A stretch of DNA of 64,000 nucleotides from Labrys wisconsinensis (GCF_030814995.1 NZ_JAUSVX010000020.1:1-64000); one strand, 5' to 3'; positions 31,682 through 40,919 are shown, counted from the first letter of the stretch. A program made the numbers and translations. The notes: a model not told the origin generated them from the letters alone.

Positions 31682-32757
31682 GGGGCGCTGCCCGGCGCGC
31701 CGCGCAACCCGATCCGCATGCCGAGGCCGGGATAGGGCATCACCTCCGGGACACGGCCGCGCTGCAGGGCGAGCCGCTGCCCGAGCCATTGCAGCGGCAC
31801 GGCCGCGGCGAGAAGGTCGAGCTCGGGCGTGGCCGACGGCGCGGGCCAGGGCAGGGCGACGTCGTGCGGCGAGGCGAGGCCGGCGCCGGAGAGGTCGGCG
31901 ATCGCGGCGCGGACACCGAAGGAGGCGAGCGCGTCCGCCGCCGTCGCGGCGAGCCGCTTCTGTGCAGCCGAGGCGGCGATGAAGAAGGCCCGCGTCCGCA
32001 GAGTATAGCCGAAGAAGCGGCCGTGGCAGGCGTCCTCGGTCTCGGCCGGCAGGGTCGGCAGGCCGGCGATCTCGGCGATCTTCAGGGCGCCCTCATGGGC
32101 CGATCCGAGATGCCGTCCCTGGCCCAGGACCGCGATGGCGTCGGCATCGGCGAGCTCGGCGGCGAGGCCGGCAGCCCAGAGGCCGGCCTCCGCCACCAGC
32201 GCACGGTAGGCGGGCACGAAGGCGTCGAGGCCGGGGAGGGCGCCCGATGCGCCCGTCTCCAGCCGGCGGGCGAGCATCAGCAGGGCGAGCAGGCTCGCCG
32301 TGTAGCCCTTGGTCTTGGCGCCGACCGTCTCGTCCTGAACGGGCAGGAGGATCCGGTCGGCGGCGAGCGCGCCGAGCGGGCTGTCGGCATGGCCGGTGAC
32401 GACGATGGTGCGCAGGCCGAGCTCGATGCCGCGGCGGGCGGCGGCGACCGAGGTCGTGCTCGCGCCGGAATGGGACAGGACGACCAGCGCCCTCAGCCTG
32501 GTCAGGGCCGGGCCACGCTGGTCGAGGAAGGCGAGAGGCGGCAGGGTGCGGACCTGCAGGCCGCTGGCCTGCGACAGCCGCTGCTCGGCCGCGAGCAGGG
32601 CATTGAACGAGGTGCCCGAGCCGATGAGGTGCAGCTCTCCCTCCGCGGGCAGCGGTGGCAGATCTGCGAGCTGAGCCTCGACCGCGTCCGCGATCTCGCC
32701 GATCGCGTCGGGCTGCCCGGCGATGAAGTCCGCTATCGTCCTGGTCCGGCCGCTCAC
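31678..32757 (-). CDS. SIS-domain sugar isomerase/deaminase (GlmS C-terminal or AgaS type)
   Basis: A 359-residue protein with two SIS domains. The first has LIGSGTSFNALLAAEQRLSQ (44-63) and VVLSHSGASTTSVAAARRG (about 91-109); the second has VLGQGRHLGSAHEGALKIAE (about 208-227). It lacks the glutaminase domain of GlmS, so it is likely a ketosamine-phosphate isomerase or deaminase, as in AgaS, NagB-II or FrlB. The GTG at 32757 has GAGAGGAG about 12 bases upstream. It is divergent from a ROK repressor and coupled to a ROK kinase, giving a compact amino-sugar unit. Confidence 0.88.
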   Translation of the reverse strand: MSGRTRTIADFIAGQPDAIGEIADAVEAQLADLPPLPAEGELHLIGSGTSFNALLAAEQRLSQASGLQVRTLPPLAFLDQRGPALTRLRALVVLSHSGASTTSVAAARRGIELGLRTIVVTGHADSPLGALAADRILLPVQDETVGAKTKGYTASLLALLMLARRLETGASGALPGLDAFVPAYRALVAEAGLWAAGLAAELADADAIAVLGQGRHLGSAHEGALKIAEIAGLPTLPAETEDACHGRFFGYTLRTRAFFIAASAAQKRLAATAADALASFGVRAAIADLSGAGLASPHDVALPWPAPSATPELDLLAAAVPLQWLGQRLALQRGRVPEVMPYPGLGMRIGLRGAPGSAP

Positions 32758-32823
32758 GCTTGCACCCGCTCCTCTCCGCTGTCACATTTCGCGACGTCGG
32801 CTCTTCAATCTCATTGCCAAAAT

Positions 32824-32837
32824 GATTTAATTAATGG
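32824..32837. promoter_or_regulatory. Candidate ROK-repressor site between SIS and ROK genes
   Basis: GATTTAATTAATGG contains the perfect palindrome TTAATTAA (32827-32834). The GATTTAATT core recurs in the promoter before the binding-protein gene at 34219-34227. A/T-rich sites of this sort are bound by NagC/Mlc-type ROK repressors. The site lies between the divergent genes and could control both. Confidence 0.5.
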
Positions 32838-32872
32838 CCGATTGAAACGCAATTCTTTTCTGGAGTCGACGC

Positions 32873-34141
32873 ATGGCGCTGTCCGGCATCAATCTCGAGC
32901 ACGCCAAGACGCGAAACCGCCGGGTGGTGTTCGAGGCGATTCGGCGCCACGGCCCGCTGTCGCGGGCTGACGTGGCGCGCCTCACCGGCCTGACCACCCA
33001 GACCGTCTCCAACATCTCGGCGGAGCTCGGCAAGGTCGGCCTGATCCGGGCGAGCGGCAAGCGCTCGGGCGGCCGTGGGCAGCCGCCGCTCGATTTCGAG
33101 GTCGATCCGAGCGGCGGGTACTCGATCGGCGTGCATGTCGACCAGGAGCATGTCTCCGGCGTGCTGGTGGACATCGCCGGCCAGCCGGTGCGCGACGTGC
33201 GCCTGCCGGTCGGCCGGCAGGAGCCGGAAGCGCTGCTGCCGGTGATCGAGCGCGCGATCGCGGATCTCGCCGGCACGCCGGCCCTGCCGGTGAGCGGCAA
33301 GCTCTGGGGGGCGGGCGTGGTGATGCCGGGCATCTTCCATTCCGGGCGCCTGGGCCGGGGCGATGCGGTCGGCCTCGCCGGCTGGTCGTCCTACCCGGTG
33401 GAGCAGACGCTGACCGAGCGGCTGCGCATGCCGATCTTCGTGGAGAACGACGCCACGACGGCCGCCATCGGCGAGCGCCTCTACGGCGTCGGGCGCGCGA
33501 TGCGCAATTTCCTCTTCATCTTCTTCGGCCTCGGCATCGGCTGCGGCATCATCATCGAGGGCGAGCCCTACCGCGGCTCGCACGGCCTCGCCGGCGAGCT
33601 CGCCCATGTCATCGTCAGCCCCGGCGGTCGGCCCTGTCCCTGCGGCAATCGCGGCTGCCTGGAGCGCTACGCCTCGATCTATTCGGGCTACGAGGCGCTG
33701 TTCCCCGCGCCGAACGAGCTTGCCGCCGCGACCATGGACAAGCTCCAGGCGGCGATCGAATCGGGCAATCCGCAGGCCCTGCGCTGGCTGGAGGACGCGG
33801 CCTACTATCTGCGCATCGCCATCGCCGGCATCGAGAACATGTTCGATCTCGACGCGCTGGTCATGGGCGGGCCGATCGCCGAGCCGATCCTGGATGCCCT
33901 GATCCTGCGCCTCGAGCCGCTGCTGCCCTCGGTCAACGGCATCCTGCCCCGGCAGGGCGAGCGCATCGTCAAGAGCCAGCTCCTGAGCGACGGCCCGGCG
34001 CTCGGCGCCTCGGCCCTGCCGGTCTCCAACATGCTGTTCACCGGCCAGAACGCGCCGCGGCCGAGCGAGGCTCTGCCCGACTACGGCGTGCCATCGGCCT
34101 ATCTCCTGTTCGGCAACCCGCTCGACGGGTTCTCCGCCTGA
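32873..34141 (+). CDS. ROK-family transcriptional repressor (NagC/XylR type)
   Basis: A 422-residue regulator. The N-terminal winged HTH, at about residues 15-70, contains VVFEAIRRHGPLSRADVARL and TTQTVSNISAELGKVGLI. The ROK fold follows with IGVHVDQEHVSGVLVDIAG, VENDATTAAIGERLYG, the zinc cluster CPCGNRGCLE and GLAGELAHVIVSPGG. It probably senses a sugar or sugar phosphate imported by the ABC system encoded immediately downstream. It is divergent from the SIS/ROK-kinase genes, and A/T-rich palindromes flank it on both sides. Confidence 0.93.
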   Translation: MALSGINLEHAKTRNRRVVFEAIRRHGPLSRADVARLTGLTTQTVSNISAELGKVGLIRASGKRSGGRGQPPLDFEVDPSGGYSIGVHVDQEHVSGVLVDIAGQPVRDVRLPVGRQEPEALLPVIERAIADLAGTPALPVSGKLWGAGVVMPGIFHSGRLGRGDAVGLAGWSSYPVEQTLTERLRMPIFVENDATTAAIGERLYGVGRAMRNFLFIFFGLGIGCGIIIEGEPYRGSHGLAGELAHVIVSPGGRPCPCGNRGCLERYASIYSGYEALFPAPNELAAATMDKLQAAIESGNPQALRWLEDAAYYLRIAIAGIENMFDLDALVMGGPIAEPILDALILRLEPLLPSVNGILPRQGERIVKSQLLSDGPALGASALPVSNMLFTGQNAPRPSEALPDYGVPSAYLLFGNPLDGFSA

Positions 34142-34199
34142 GGCTGCCCCCGGGCGGCGGCGGAGGGCCGGCCGCTCGCGCTCCTGCCGAACTCGCGCG

Positions 34200-34239
34200 T
34201 TGACAAGGATTGGTCCGCGATTTAATTTGAAAACAAATT
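34200..34239 (+). promoter_or_regulatory. Promoter with operator before the ABC importer genes
   Basis: TTGACA (34200-34205), a 17-base spacer and TAATTT (34223-34228) make a good sigma-70 promoter. AATTTG (34224-34229) and CAAATT (34234-34239) form a palindrome over the -10 box, well placed for ROK repression. It lies about 90 bases before the binding-protein ATG. Confidence 0.7.
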
Positions 34240-34325
34240 GACAATAAGAAATACCGAACCCTGCAAGCCGAACGGGGAGCCGGGCTCGGCGCCATCAGCC
34301 AGAGCATCACACAGGAGGGGTAACC

Positions 34326-35579
34326 ATGCGCCGATCGAGACTGTGGACTTTGCTTGCCGCCGCCGCGCTGGCGGTCACCGGGGCCGCGCTGGCCTCAGCC
34401 GAGGAGGTCACGCTCAACGCGCTGTTCATGTCGCAGGCCGGCTATGACGAGAAGGACCTGCGCGCCATGACGGAGGCCTTCACCGCCAAGCATCCCGACA
34501 TCAAGGTGAACCTCGAATTCGTCCCCTATGAGGGGCTGCACGACAAGATCGTGCTCGCGAACGGCTCCGACCACGGCTACGATTCCGTCCTGATCGACGT
34601 GATCTGGCCGGCAGAGTTCGCCACCAAGAAGCTCCTGTTGGATACGACCGACATGGTGACGCCGCAGCTCAAGGAGGAGACGCTGCCGAGCGTGTGGGAC
34701 ACGGTGGCCTATCAGGGCCGCTACTACGGCATGCCCTGGACCATCGGCACCAAGTATCTCTTCTACAACAAGGAGATGCTGGCGAAGGCCGGTTTCAAGG
34801 ACCCGCCGAAGACCTGGGCCGAGCTCGCCGAGCAGGCGCGCGTGCTCAAGCAGAAGGGCATCGTCAACTATCCCATCGTCTGGAGCTGGGCGCAGGCCGA
34901 GGCGCTGATCTGCGACTATACCGCGCTGCTCGGCGCCTATGGCGGCCAGTTCCTCGACGGCAACCTGAAGCCGGCGTTCCAGAGCGGCGGCGGCCTCGAC
35001 GCGCTGAAATACATGGTGGCGACCCTCAAGGATGGCACCACCAACCCGAACTCGCGCGAATACCTGGAAGAGGACGTGCGGCGCGTGTTCCAGAGCGGCC
35101 AGGCCGCGTTTGCCCTGAACTGGACCTATATGTGGCAGCTCGGCAATGATCCCAAGGAATCCCAGGTCGCCGGCAAGATCGGCGTCACGGCGGCCATCGG
35201 CGTCGACGGCAAGTCCAAGGGCACCGGCGTCAACGGCAGCATGGCGCTCGCCATTCCCGCCAACAGCAAGCATCCCAAGGAAGCCTGGGAATATCTCAAC
35301 TGGATGGCATCCTACGACATGCAGCTCGCCCATATCGGCAAGGTGCTGCCGCTGATCTGGAAGAAGGCCTATGACGATCCCGCCGTCACCAAGGACCGGC
35401 CCGAGATCATGCTGGCCGCCCATGACGGCGTCGCCGCCATGACCACGCGGCCGATGCATCCGGACTATACGGAGGTCTCCAACATCCTGCAGAAGCACCT
35501 GCAGGAGGCCTTGCTCGACCAGGCGACGCCGGAAGCGGCCCTCGATGCCGCCGCGAGCGAGATCGAGGCGCTGAAATAG
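34326..35579 (+). CDS. ABC sugar importer binding protein (family 1, MalE/UgpB type)
   Basis: A 417-residue periplasmic protein. Residues 1-25 are a signal peptide (LWTLLAAAALAVTGAALASA). The mature part has AFTAKHPDIKVNLEFVPYEG, YGMPWTIGTKYLFYNKEMLAKAG and VNGSMALAIPANSKHPKEAW, typical of carbohydrate-uptake-1 binding proteins. GGAGGGG precedes the ATG. It is followed by two permease genes in one unit with no ATPase. The promoter carries a ROK-type palindrome. The substrate is probably the amino sugar handled by the genes at 30767-32757. Confidence 0.94.
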   Translation: MRRSRLWTLLAAAALAVTGAALASAEEVTLNALFMSQAGYDEKDLRAMTEAFTAKHPDIKVNLEFVPYEGLHDKIVLANGSDHGYDSVLIDVIWPAEFATKKLLLDTTDMVTPQLKEETLPSVWDTVAYQGRYYGMPWTIGTKYLFYNKEMLAKAGFKDPPKTWAELAEQARVLKQKGIVNYPIVWSWAQAEALICDYTALLGAYGGQFLDGNLKPAFQSGGGLDALKYMVATLKDGTTNPNSREYLEEDVRRVFQSGQAAFALNWTYMWQLGNDPKESQVAGKIGVTAAIGVDGKSKGTGVNGSMALAIPANSKHPKEAWEYLNWMASYDMQLAHIGKVLPLIWKKAYDDPAVTKDRPEIMLAAHDGVAAMTTRPMHPDYTEVSNILQKHLQEALLDQATPEAALDAAASEIEALK

Positions 35580-35587
35580 GCCGGCGT

Positions 35588-35602
35588 GTCGGAGGGACCG
35601 AC
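35588..35602 (+). repeat. Short hairpin over the ribosome site of the first permease gene
   Basis: GTCGG (35588-35592) and CCGAC (35598-35602) close a loop of AGGGA, which is part of the Shine-Dalgarno of the permease ATG at 35607. The structure begins nine bases after the binding-protein stop and could lower permease translation. Confidence 0.5.
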
Positions 35603-35606
35603 GATC

Positions 35607-36488
35607 ATGACCTGGGGTGGGCGACGGGCCCTGGCAGGATGGCTGCTGATCGCGCCCGCGCTCGTCGTCATCCTGGCGATCGTCGGATGGCCGCTGATCC
35701 AGACCGTGCGCATCTCCTTCACCGATGCCAACCTGATCGGCGGGGAGGAGCACTGGGTCGGGCTCGCCAATTATGCCCGCGCCCTCGGTTCGCGCGACTT
35801 CCTCGGGGCGCTGAGGACGACGGTCCTGTTCACCCTGGTCACCGTCTCGGCCGAGATCGTCATCGGCGTGCTGGTCGCGCTGATGCTCGACCAGCCGCTC
35901 CACGGGCGGCGGTTCTTCCGGGCCCTGCTGGTCCTGCCCTGGGCGATGCCGACCGTGATCAACGCCATGTCCTGGCGGCTGATCTACAATCCCGACTTCG
36001 GCGCCCTCAACGCCCTGCTCACCCAGGTCGGGATCCTGTCGTCCTACCGCAGCTGGCTCGGCGATCCCGCGACCGCGCTCTGGGCGGTGGCCGTGGCCGA
36101 TATCTGGAAGACCTTCCCGCTGGTGTCGATGATCGTGCTCGCGGCGCTGCAGACCGTGCCGCGGGAGCAGATCGAGGCCGCGCATATCGACGGGGCCAAT
36201 GCCTGGCGGCGGTTCCAGGTGGTGATTCTGCCGGCGATCGCCGGACCGCTCCTGGTTGCGGCGGTGCTGCGCACCATCGAGGTGATGAAGGTGTTCGACA
36301 TCATCTACGTCATGACGCGCGGCGGCCCGGTCAATTCCACCCGCACGCTCAGCATGCAGGTCTACCAAGAGGCCTTCGCCAGCCTCAGGGCGGGCAGCGG
36401 CGCCTCGCAAGGGCTCCTGGTGCTGCTGTTCACGACCGTCCTGATCGCGGCCTATCTCAAGATCGTCAAGCGGCGGGCGCCAGCGTGA
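35607..36488 (+). CDS. ABC sugar importer permease 1 (MalF/UgpA type)
   Basis: A 293-residue permease with six helices (WLLIAPALVVILAIVGWPLI, LLVLPWAMPTVINAMSWRLI and others). The EAA loop reads EQIEAAHIDGANAWRRFQVV near residue 195, the contact site for the ATPase. GGAGGGA lies nine bases before the ATG at 35607; a GTG at 35586 would start before that site. It ends with a GTGA overlap into permease 2. Confidence 0.93.
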   Translation: MTWGGRRALAGWLLIAPALVVILAIVGWPLIQTVRISFTDANLIGGEEHWVGLANYARALGSRDFLGALRTTVLFTLVTVSAEIVIGVLVALMLDQPLHGRRFFRALLVLPWAMPTVINAMSWRLIYNPDFGALNALLTQVGILSSYRSWLGDPATALWAVAVADIWKTFPLVSMIVLAALQTVPREQIEAAHIDGANAWRRFQVVILPAIAGPLLVAAVLRTIEVMKVFDIIYVMTRGGPVNSTRTLSMQVYQEAFASLRAGSGASQGLLVLLFTTVLIAAYLKIVKRRAPA

Positions 36489-37330
36489 AGCCCAGCCGCC
36501 TCGCCAGCATCGCCCTGCACCTGGCGGCCGTCGCCTTCGCGGCCGTCATCCTGGCGCCGATCGCCTGGATGGTGCTGCTCAGCGTCTCCAGCACCAAGGA
36601 TCTGACGACGCTGCCGTTCCGCTGGATCCCCGCCGAGCTCGATCTCAGCCGCTATGCCGAGCTCATCCATTATGCCGACAACACGCGCGGCAAGGCCTTC
36701 CTGCTCGCCCTGCGCAACACCATCACGGTGGCAGCCGGCACCACGGCGGTCGCCCTCGTCTGCGCCGTGCCGGCCGCCTGGTCGTTCTCGCGCTTCCGGG
36801 GCCGGCAGAGCCCGCTCCTTGGGGTGGTGATCGCCATCTACATGATGCCGGCGACCGCGATCGTGGTGCCGCTCTACCGCATCCTGTCGGGGGCCGGCCT
36901 GCTCAACACCCCGATCGGGCTGATCCTGGTCGATTGCACCCTGGTCCTGCCCTTCGCGATCTGGCTGATGAAGAGCAATTTCGACGCCGTCCCGTCGGAA
37001 ATCGAGGAGGCCGCCTTCGTCGATGGGGCGGGTGTGCTGAAGACGTTGTGGCTGGTCACCCTGCCGATGGTGCGGCCGGCGCTCGCGACCACGGCCCTCT
37101 TCGCCATCCTCAACGTCTGGGACGAGTTCCTCTACGCCTTCATCTTCACCAGCGACAGCCGGGCGCAGACGCTGGTCGTCACCATCGCCAATCTCGCCAG
37201 CGGACGAGAATCCGACTACGGCCTTCTCGCGACGGCCGGCCTGCTGACGGCGCTGCCGCCGATCCTCATCGGCATCGTCCTGCAGCGCACCCTGGTGTCG
37301 GGCCTCGCGCAGGGCGGGATCAAGGGATAG
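36485..37330 (+). CDS. ABC sugar importer permease 2 (MalG/UgpE type)
   Basis: A 281-residue permease from a GTG at 36485 that overlaps the stop of permease 1 by 4 bases. Helices include VAFAAVILAPIAWMVLLSVS, VIAIYMMPATAIVVPLY and LLATAGLLTALPPILIGIVL. The EAA loop is SEIEEAAFVDGAGVLKTLWL near residue 182. No ATPase follows; the next gene is convergent. The importer must borrow an ATPase, and the MalK/UgpC type at 49196-50368 is one candidate. Confidence 0.93.
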   Translation: MKPSRLASIALHLAAVAFAAVILAPIAWMVLLSVSSTKDLTTLPFRWIPAELDLSRYAELIHYADNTRGKAFLLALRNTITVAAGTTAVALVCAVPAAWSFSRFRGRQSPLLGVVIAIYMMPATAIVVPLYRILSGAGLLNTPIGLILVDCTLVLPFAIWLMKSNFDAVPSEIEEAAFVDGAGVLKTLWLVTLPMVRPALATTALFAILNVWDEFLYAFIFTSDSRAQTLVVTIANLASGRESDYGLLATAGLLTALPPILIGIVLQRTLVSGLAQGGIKG

Positions 37331-37355
37331 TCCGGCGGCCGGCGCGATGCCGCCG

Positions 37356-40300
37356 TCACTGCGCGGCGACCGGTTCCGCCAGCCTGTCCCCGGCCTGCCC
37401 GGCGAGCGGCCGGCGCTCGGCCAGGAAGGCCCAGAGCCGGGCCGGATCGATCGGCTTGGCGATGACGGCAATGTCCAGCGCCGGAATGCGCGGGTCCTCG
37501 GCGACGCCCTGATCCGCGGTGACCAGCGCCAGGGTCATGGCGCCGTCCAGCGCCCGGAGCGCGCCGGCGAGATCCAGCCCGTCCCATGCGCCGCCGAGCT
37601 GATAGTCGATCAGCGCCGAGGTCGGCCGGCTTTGCCGCGCCAGGGCCAGCGCCTCGGCGACGGATCCGGCGAGCAGCGTCTCGCAGCCCTGGGCGCGCAG
37701 GGCGAGGTCGACCGCGGCGAGCACGGTTGCATCGTCGTCGACGCAGAGCACGCGCAGACCCGGCGCGCCGGTGCCGGCGGTCGCCGCGCCCGGGGCCCGA
37801 GCAGCGGGCGCGGGGATGGGGCTTGCGGGCACGGAGACGGCGAAGGTCGAGCCGCGGCCGGGCGCCGAGCGCAGCGACAGCGGCAGGTCGAGCAGGCGGG
37901 CGATGCGCTCGACGATGGCCAGGCCCAGGCCGACGCCGCCCCCGGCGCTGCCGGGGCTGTCCAGGCGTTCGAACTCGCGGAAGATGCGGACCTGATCGGC
38001 CGCGGCGATGCCGGGGCCGCTGTCGCGCACCTCGATGCGCACGCGCCCGCCGCGCCGCCGCGCCCCGACCCATACCCGGCCGGACGGGCTGTGGCGCACC
38101 GCGTTGGAGAGGAAGTTCTGCAGCACGGAGCGCAGCAGCGACCGGTCGGTGACGACGCCGAATGCCCCGGGCCGGGCGCGCAGCGCAAGACCGCGCTCGG
38201 CGGCGAGCGGAGCGAACTCGGCGGCGAGCTCTGCGATCAGCACGCCGAGGTCGAAGGGCTCCGGCCGCGGCGTGACGCCGCCGGCGTCGAGCTTGGAGAC
38301 GTCGAGCAGGGCGCGCAGCAGCGCGTCCGCCGTGCCGATGGCCTGGTCGATGCGCCCGACCAGCGGTCTGTCGGCCTCGCCGGCCTGGCTCGTGAGCGCG
38401 GCACAGAACAGGCGGGCGGCATGCAGGGGCTGGCGCAGGTCGTGGCTCGCGGCGGCGAGGAAGCGGGTCTTGTCGCGCGTCGCCGTCTCCGCCAGGGTCT
38501 TGGCGGCATCGAGCTCGGCATTGATGCGGGCGAGCTCGCGGGTGCGGGCCTCGACGCGGGCTTCCAGCTCGCCCTGGCGCTCCTTCTCGGCGGTGATGTC
38601 GGTGAAGCTCATGACGTAGCCGCCGCCCGGCATCGGCCCGCCGACCGTCTTGATCCAGCGCCCGGACGGGCGCCGGCGCTCGAAGCTGTGCGGGCGGCCG
38701 CGCTGGAGATGGGCGAGGCGGCGCGCGACATGGGCCTCCACCTCGCCGGGGCCGCATTCGCCGCGCTCGGCATTGTAGCGGATCAGGTCGGCGACCGGCC
38801 GGCCGACGGCGACAGTGCCCTCGGGATACTCGAACAGCTCGAGATAGCGCGGGTTCCAGGCGACGAGGCGCAGGTTGCGGTCGATGACGCTGACGCCGGG
38901 ATCGATCGCCTGCAGCGTGGCCGAGAGCAGGCGGCGCGAGAACTGCAGGCTCTGGCCGCTCTCGTCGAGCAGGCGGACGACGTCGCCGACGTCCATCGCC
39001 GCCCCGGCCATGGTCGAGGTGACGATCAGGCGGGCCGAGGGGGCGCCGATGACGCCGGCGATCAGGCGTTCGGCCAGGCGCGCGGCCTGGCCGTCGATCG
39101 GCGCCTCGGGGTCGCCGGCTGGGTTCGGGCCGATGCGCAGGGCATCGAAGCTCTCCGCCGCCTCCTGGTCGCCGACGAAGCGGGCGACCAGCGCCCTGAG
39201 CTCCCCGAGCGTGGTGACATGGCCGAAGCCGCCGCGCCCCGGCGTGCCGGCGCCGCCCTCGTGCCGCGGCAGGGCGAAATGGACGAAGGCCATCAGCCCG
39301 ACATTGACGGCGAGGCTCCACAGGCTGCCATGGACGATGGAGGAGCCGAGCGGGATGCCGAACAAGGCGTGCGGGTTGAGCCAGCCCCCGCTCGCGCCGC
39401 CGAGCAGGCCGGCGAGGCCGTCGTCGCCGATCGAGGGCAGCATCAGGCAATAGCTCCACAGCGTCAGGCCGCCCACCAGGCCGGCGCGGGCGGCGCGGGC
39501 ATTGGCGAAGCCGAAGGCGACGGTGGCGACGAGGGCCGGGGCGAAATTGGCGACGCCGGCGAAGGCGATCAGCCCGATCGAGGCGAGCGAGCGCGAGGCG
39601 TCGATGGCGGTCGAGTAGACGAAGGCGACGCCGATGATGGCGACGATGATCAGGCGCCGGGCCCGCAGCATCAGCCGACCGAGGTCGGCATCCGCCACCA
39701 CGGGCCGGCTGCGCAGGATCAGCGGCGCCAGGAGGTCGTTGGTGGCCATGGTCGAGAGCGCGATGGTCTCGGCGATGACCATGGCGGTCGAGGCGGAGAA
39801 GCCGCCGAGGAAGGCGAGCAGCGCCATGGCTTCGCTGCCATAGGCGAGGGGCAGGTTGAGCACGTGCAGGTCCGCCGGCGCGGCCGGCGCCAGCAGGGCG
39901 AGCCCGCCGAGCGCCAGCGGCAGCACCATCACCGAGATGACGGCGAGATAGGCGATGAACGGCCAGCGGGCGGCGCGGACCTGCGCCGCGTCGCGCGCCT
40001 CGATGATGCCGATATAGAACTGGCGCGGCAGGCACAGGATGGCGGTCGCCGCCAGCAGGGTCTGCACCAGGAACTCCAGGGACAGGCCCTCCGGCCGCAG
40101 CCGGTGCCAGAGCGCGGCGCCGCCGGCGGCCTGCACCGGCGCCGGGGCGTGCAGCACCAGCAGCAGCGCGAACACGCCGAGGCCGGCGAAGGCCGCGAGC
40201 TTGATCAGGGATTCCGCCGCGATGGCCGCGACCACGCCGTCGTTGCGGCCCGCGACCTCGTAGCGCCGGGCGCCGAAGCTGATGGAGAAGACGGCGAGCA

Positions 40301-40772
40301 GCAGGGCCACCACCGGCCCGAGCGCCCAGGAGCCGTCGAGCCCGGCGAGGACGGCGAAGCTCGACGACACCGAGCGCAGCTGCAGGGCGATGTAGGGGAT
40401 CGAGGCGAGCAGGGCGAAGACGGCGACGATCGCGGCGATGCCGCGGCTGCGGCCGTAGCGGGCGGAGATGAAGTCGGCGATCGAGGTCGCGCCCGTCTCC
40501 GCCGACAGGCGCACGATCCGGCCGATGAAGCGCGGCGCCAGCGCGAACATCAGCATCGGGCCGAGATAGATGGTCAGATAGTTCCAGCCGCTGCTCGCCG
40601 CGGTGCCGACGCCGCCGAAGAAGGTCCAGCTCGAGCAATAGACCGCCAGGGACAGGGGATAGGCGAAGCGCGACAGGCGCGCCGAGATGCCGCGACGGTC
40701 GAAGCGGTAGGCGATCGCGAACAGGACCGCGCCATAGGCCAGCACCGCGATGACAGGCGTCAGCCCGCCCAT
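37356..40772 (-). CDS. Hybrid histidine kinase with sodium:solute symporter domain (CrbS/MxtR-like)
   Basis: About 1138 residues from an ATG at 40772 with GGGAGG six bases upstream; the more distal ATG at 40805 has no such site. Residues 1-480 are an SSS-type membrane domain (SIADFISARYGRSRGIA, GGFSASTAMVIAETIALS). A PAS domain (LLSATLQAIDPGVSVIDRNL) lies near 600-720. A kinase core follows, with the phospho-His in AASHDLRQPLHAA and an HATPase with NFLSNAVRHSPSG, DSGPGI and GVGLGLAIV. A C-terminal receiver has the acidic pair in VLCVDDDA and Asp in ALIDYQLGG. CrbS/MxtR-type kinases control acetate and carbon use with a NarL-type regulator; the one at 18991 is a candidate partner. Confidence 0.94.
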   Translation of the reverse strand: MGGLTPVIAVLAYGAVLFAIAYRFDRRGISARLSRFAYPLSLAVYCSSWTFFGGVGTAASSGWNYLTIYLGPMLMFALAPRFIGRIVRLSAETGATSIADFISARYGRSRGIAAIVAVFALLASIPYIALQLRSVSSSFAVLAGLDGSWALGPVVALLLAVFSISFGARRYEVAGRNDGVVAAIAAESLIKLAAFAGLGVFALLLVLHAPAPVQAAGGAALWHRLRPEGLSLEFLVQTLLAATAILCLPRQFYIGIIEARDAAQVRAARWPFIAYLAVISVMVLPLALGGLALLAPAAPADLHVLNLPLAYGSEAMALLAFLGGFSASTAMVIAETIALSTMATNDLLAPLILRSRPVVADADLGRLMLRARRLIIVAIIGVAFVYSTAIDASRSLASIGLIAFAGVANFAPALVATVAFGFANARAARAGLVGGLTLWSYCLMLPSIGDDGLAGLLGGASGGWLNPHALFGIPLGSSIVHGSLWSLAVNVGLMAFVHFALPRHEGGAGTPGRGGFGHVTTLGELRALVARFVGDQEAAESFDALRIGPNPAGDPEAPIDGQAARLAERLIAGVIGAPSARLIVTSTMAGAAMDVGDVVRLLDESGQSLQFSRRLLSATLQAIDPGVSVIDRNLRLVAWNPRYLELFEYPEGTVAVGRPVADLIRYNAERGECGPGEVEAHVARRLAHLQRGRPHSFERRRPSGRWIKTVGGPMPGGGYVMSFTDITAEKERQGELEARVEARTRELARINAELDAAKTLAETATRDKTRFLAAASHDLRQPLHAARLFCAALTSQAGEADRPLVGRIDQAIGTADALLRALLDVSKLDAGGVTPRPEPFDLGVLIAELAAEFAPLAAERGLALRARPGAFGVVTDRSLLRSVLQNFLSNAVRHSPSGRVWVGARRRGGRVRIEVRDSGPGIAAADQVRIFREFERLDSPGSAGGGVGLGLAIVERIARLLDLPLSLRSAPGRGSTFAVSVPASPIPAPAARAPGAATAGTGAPGLRVLCVDDDATVLAAVDLALRAQGCETLLAGSVAEALALARQSRPTSALIDYQLGGAWDGLDLAGALRALDGAMTLALVTADQGVAEDPRIPALDIAVIAKPIDPARLWAFLAERRPLAGQAGDRLAEPVAAQ

Positions 40773-40896
40773 GGCGTCCTCCCGTCCGCCGTTCCGCCCG
40801 CGCATTCCGTGCGGACGTCAGGTCTTCGCGCAGTCTTCGCCCATCGAGGTGGGGAACGCAACGTGAGGACGGTCTGCGCGCATGAACCTCGATGTC

Positions 40897-40919
40897 ATGG
40901 CCGGGCTTGGCCCGGCCAT
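40897..40919. repeat. Dispersed palindromic repeat, copy 2
   Basis: Arms ATGGCCGGGC (40897-40906) and GCCCGGCCAT (40910-40919) pair perfectly around TTG. It is followed by CCACGCGAA. Same family as the copy at 29866. Confidence 0.85.

Noticed and set aside
37333-37355. CGGCGGC/GCCGCCG inverted repeat between permease 2 and the kinase as a terminator
   Set aside because: Short stem with no T-run on either strand; such G/C repeats arise by chance here.
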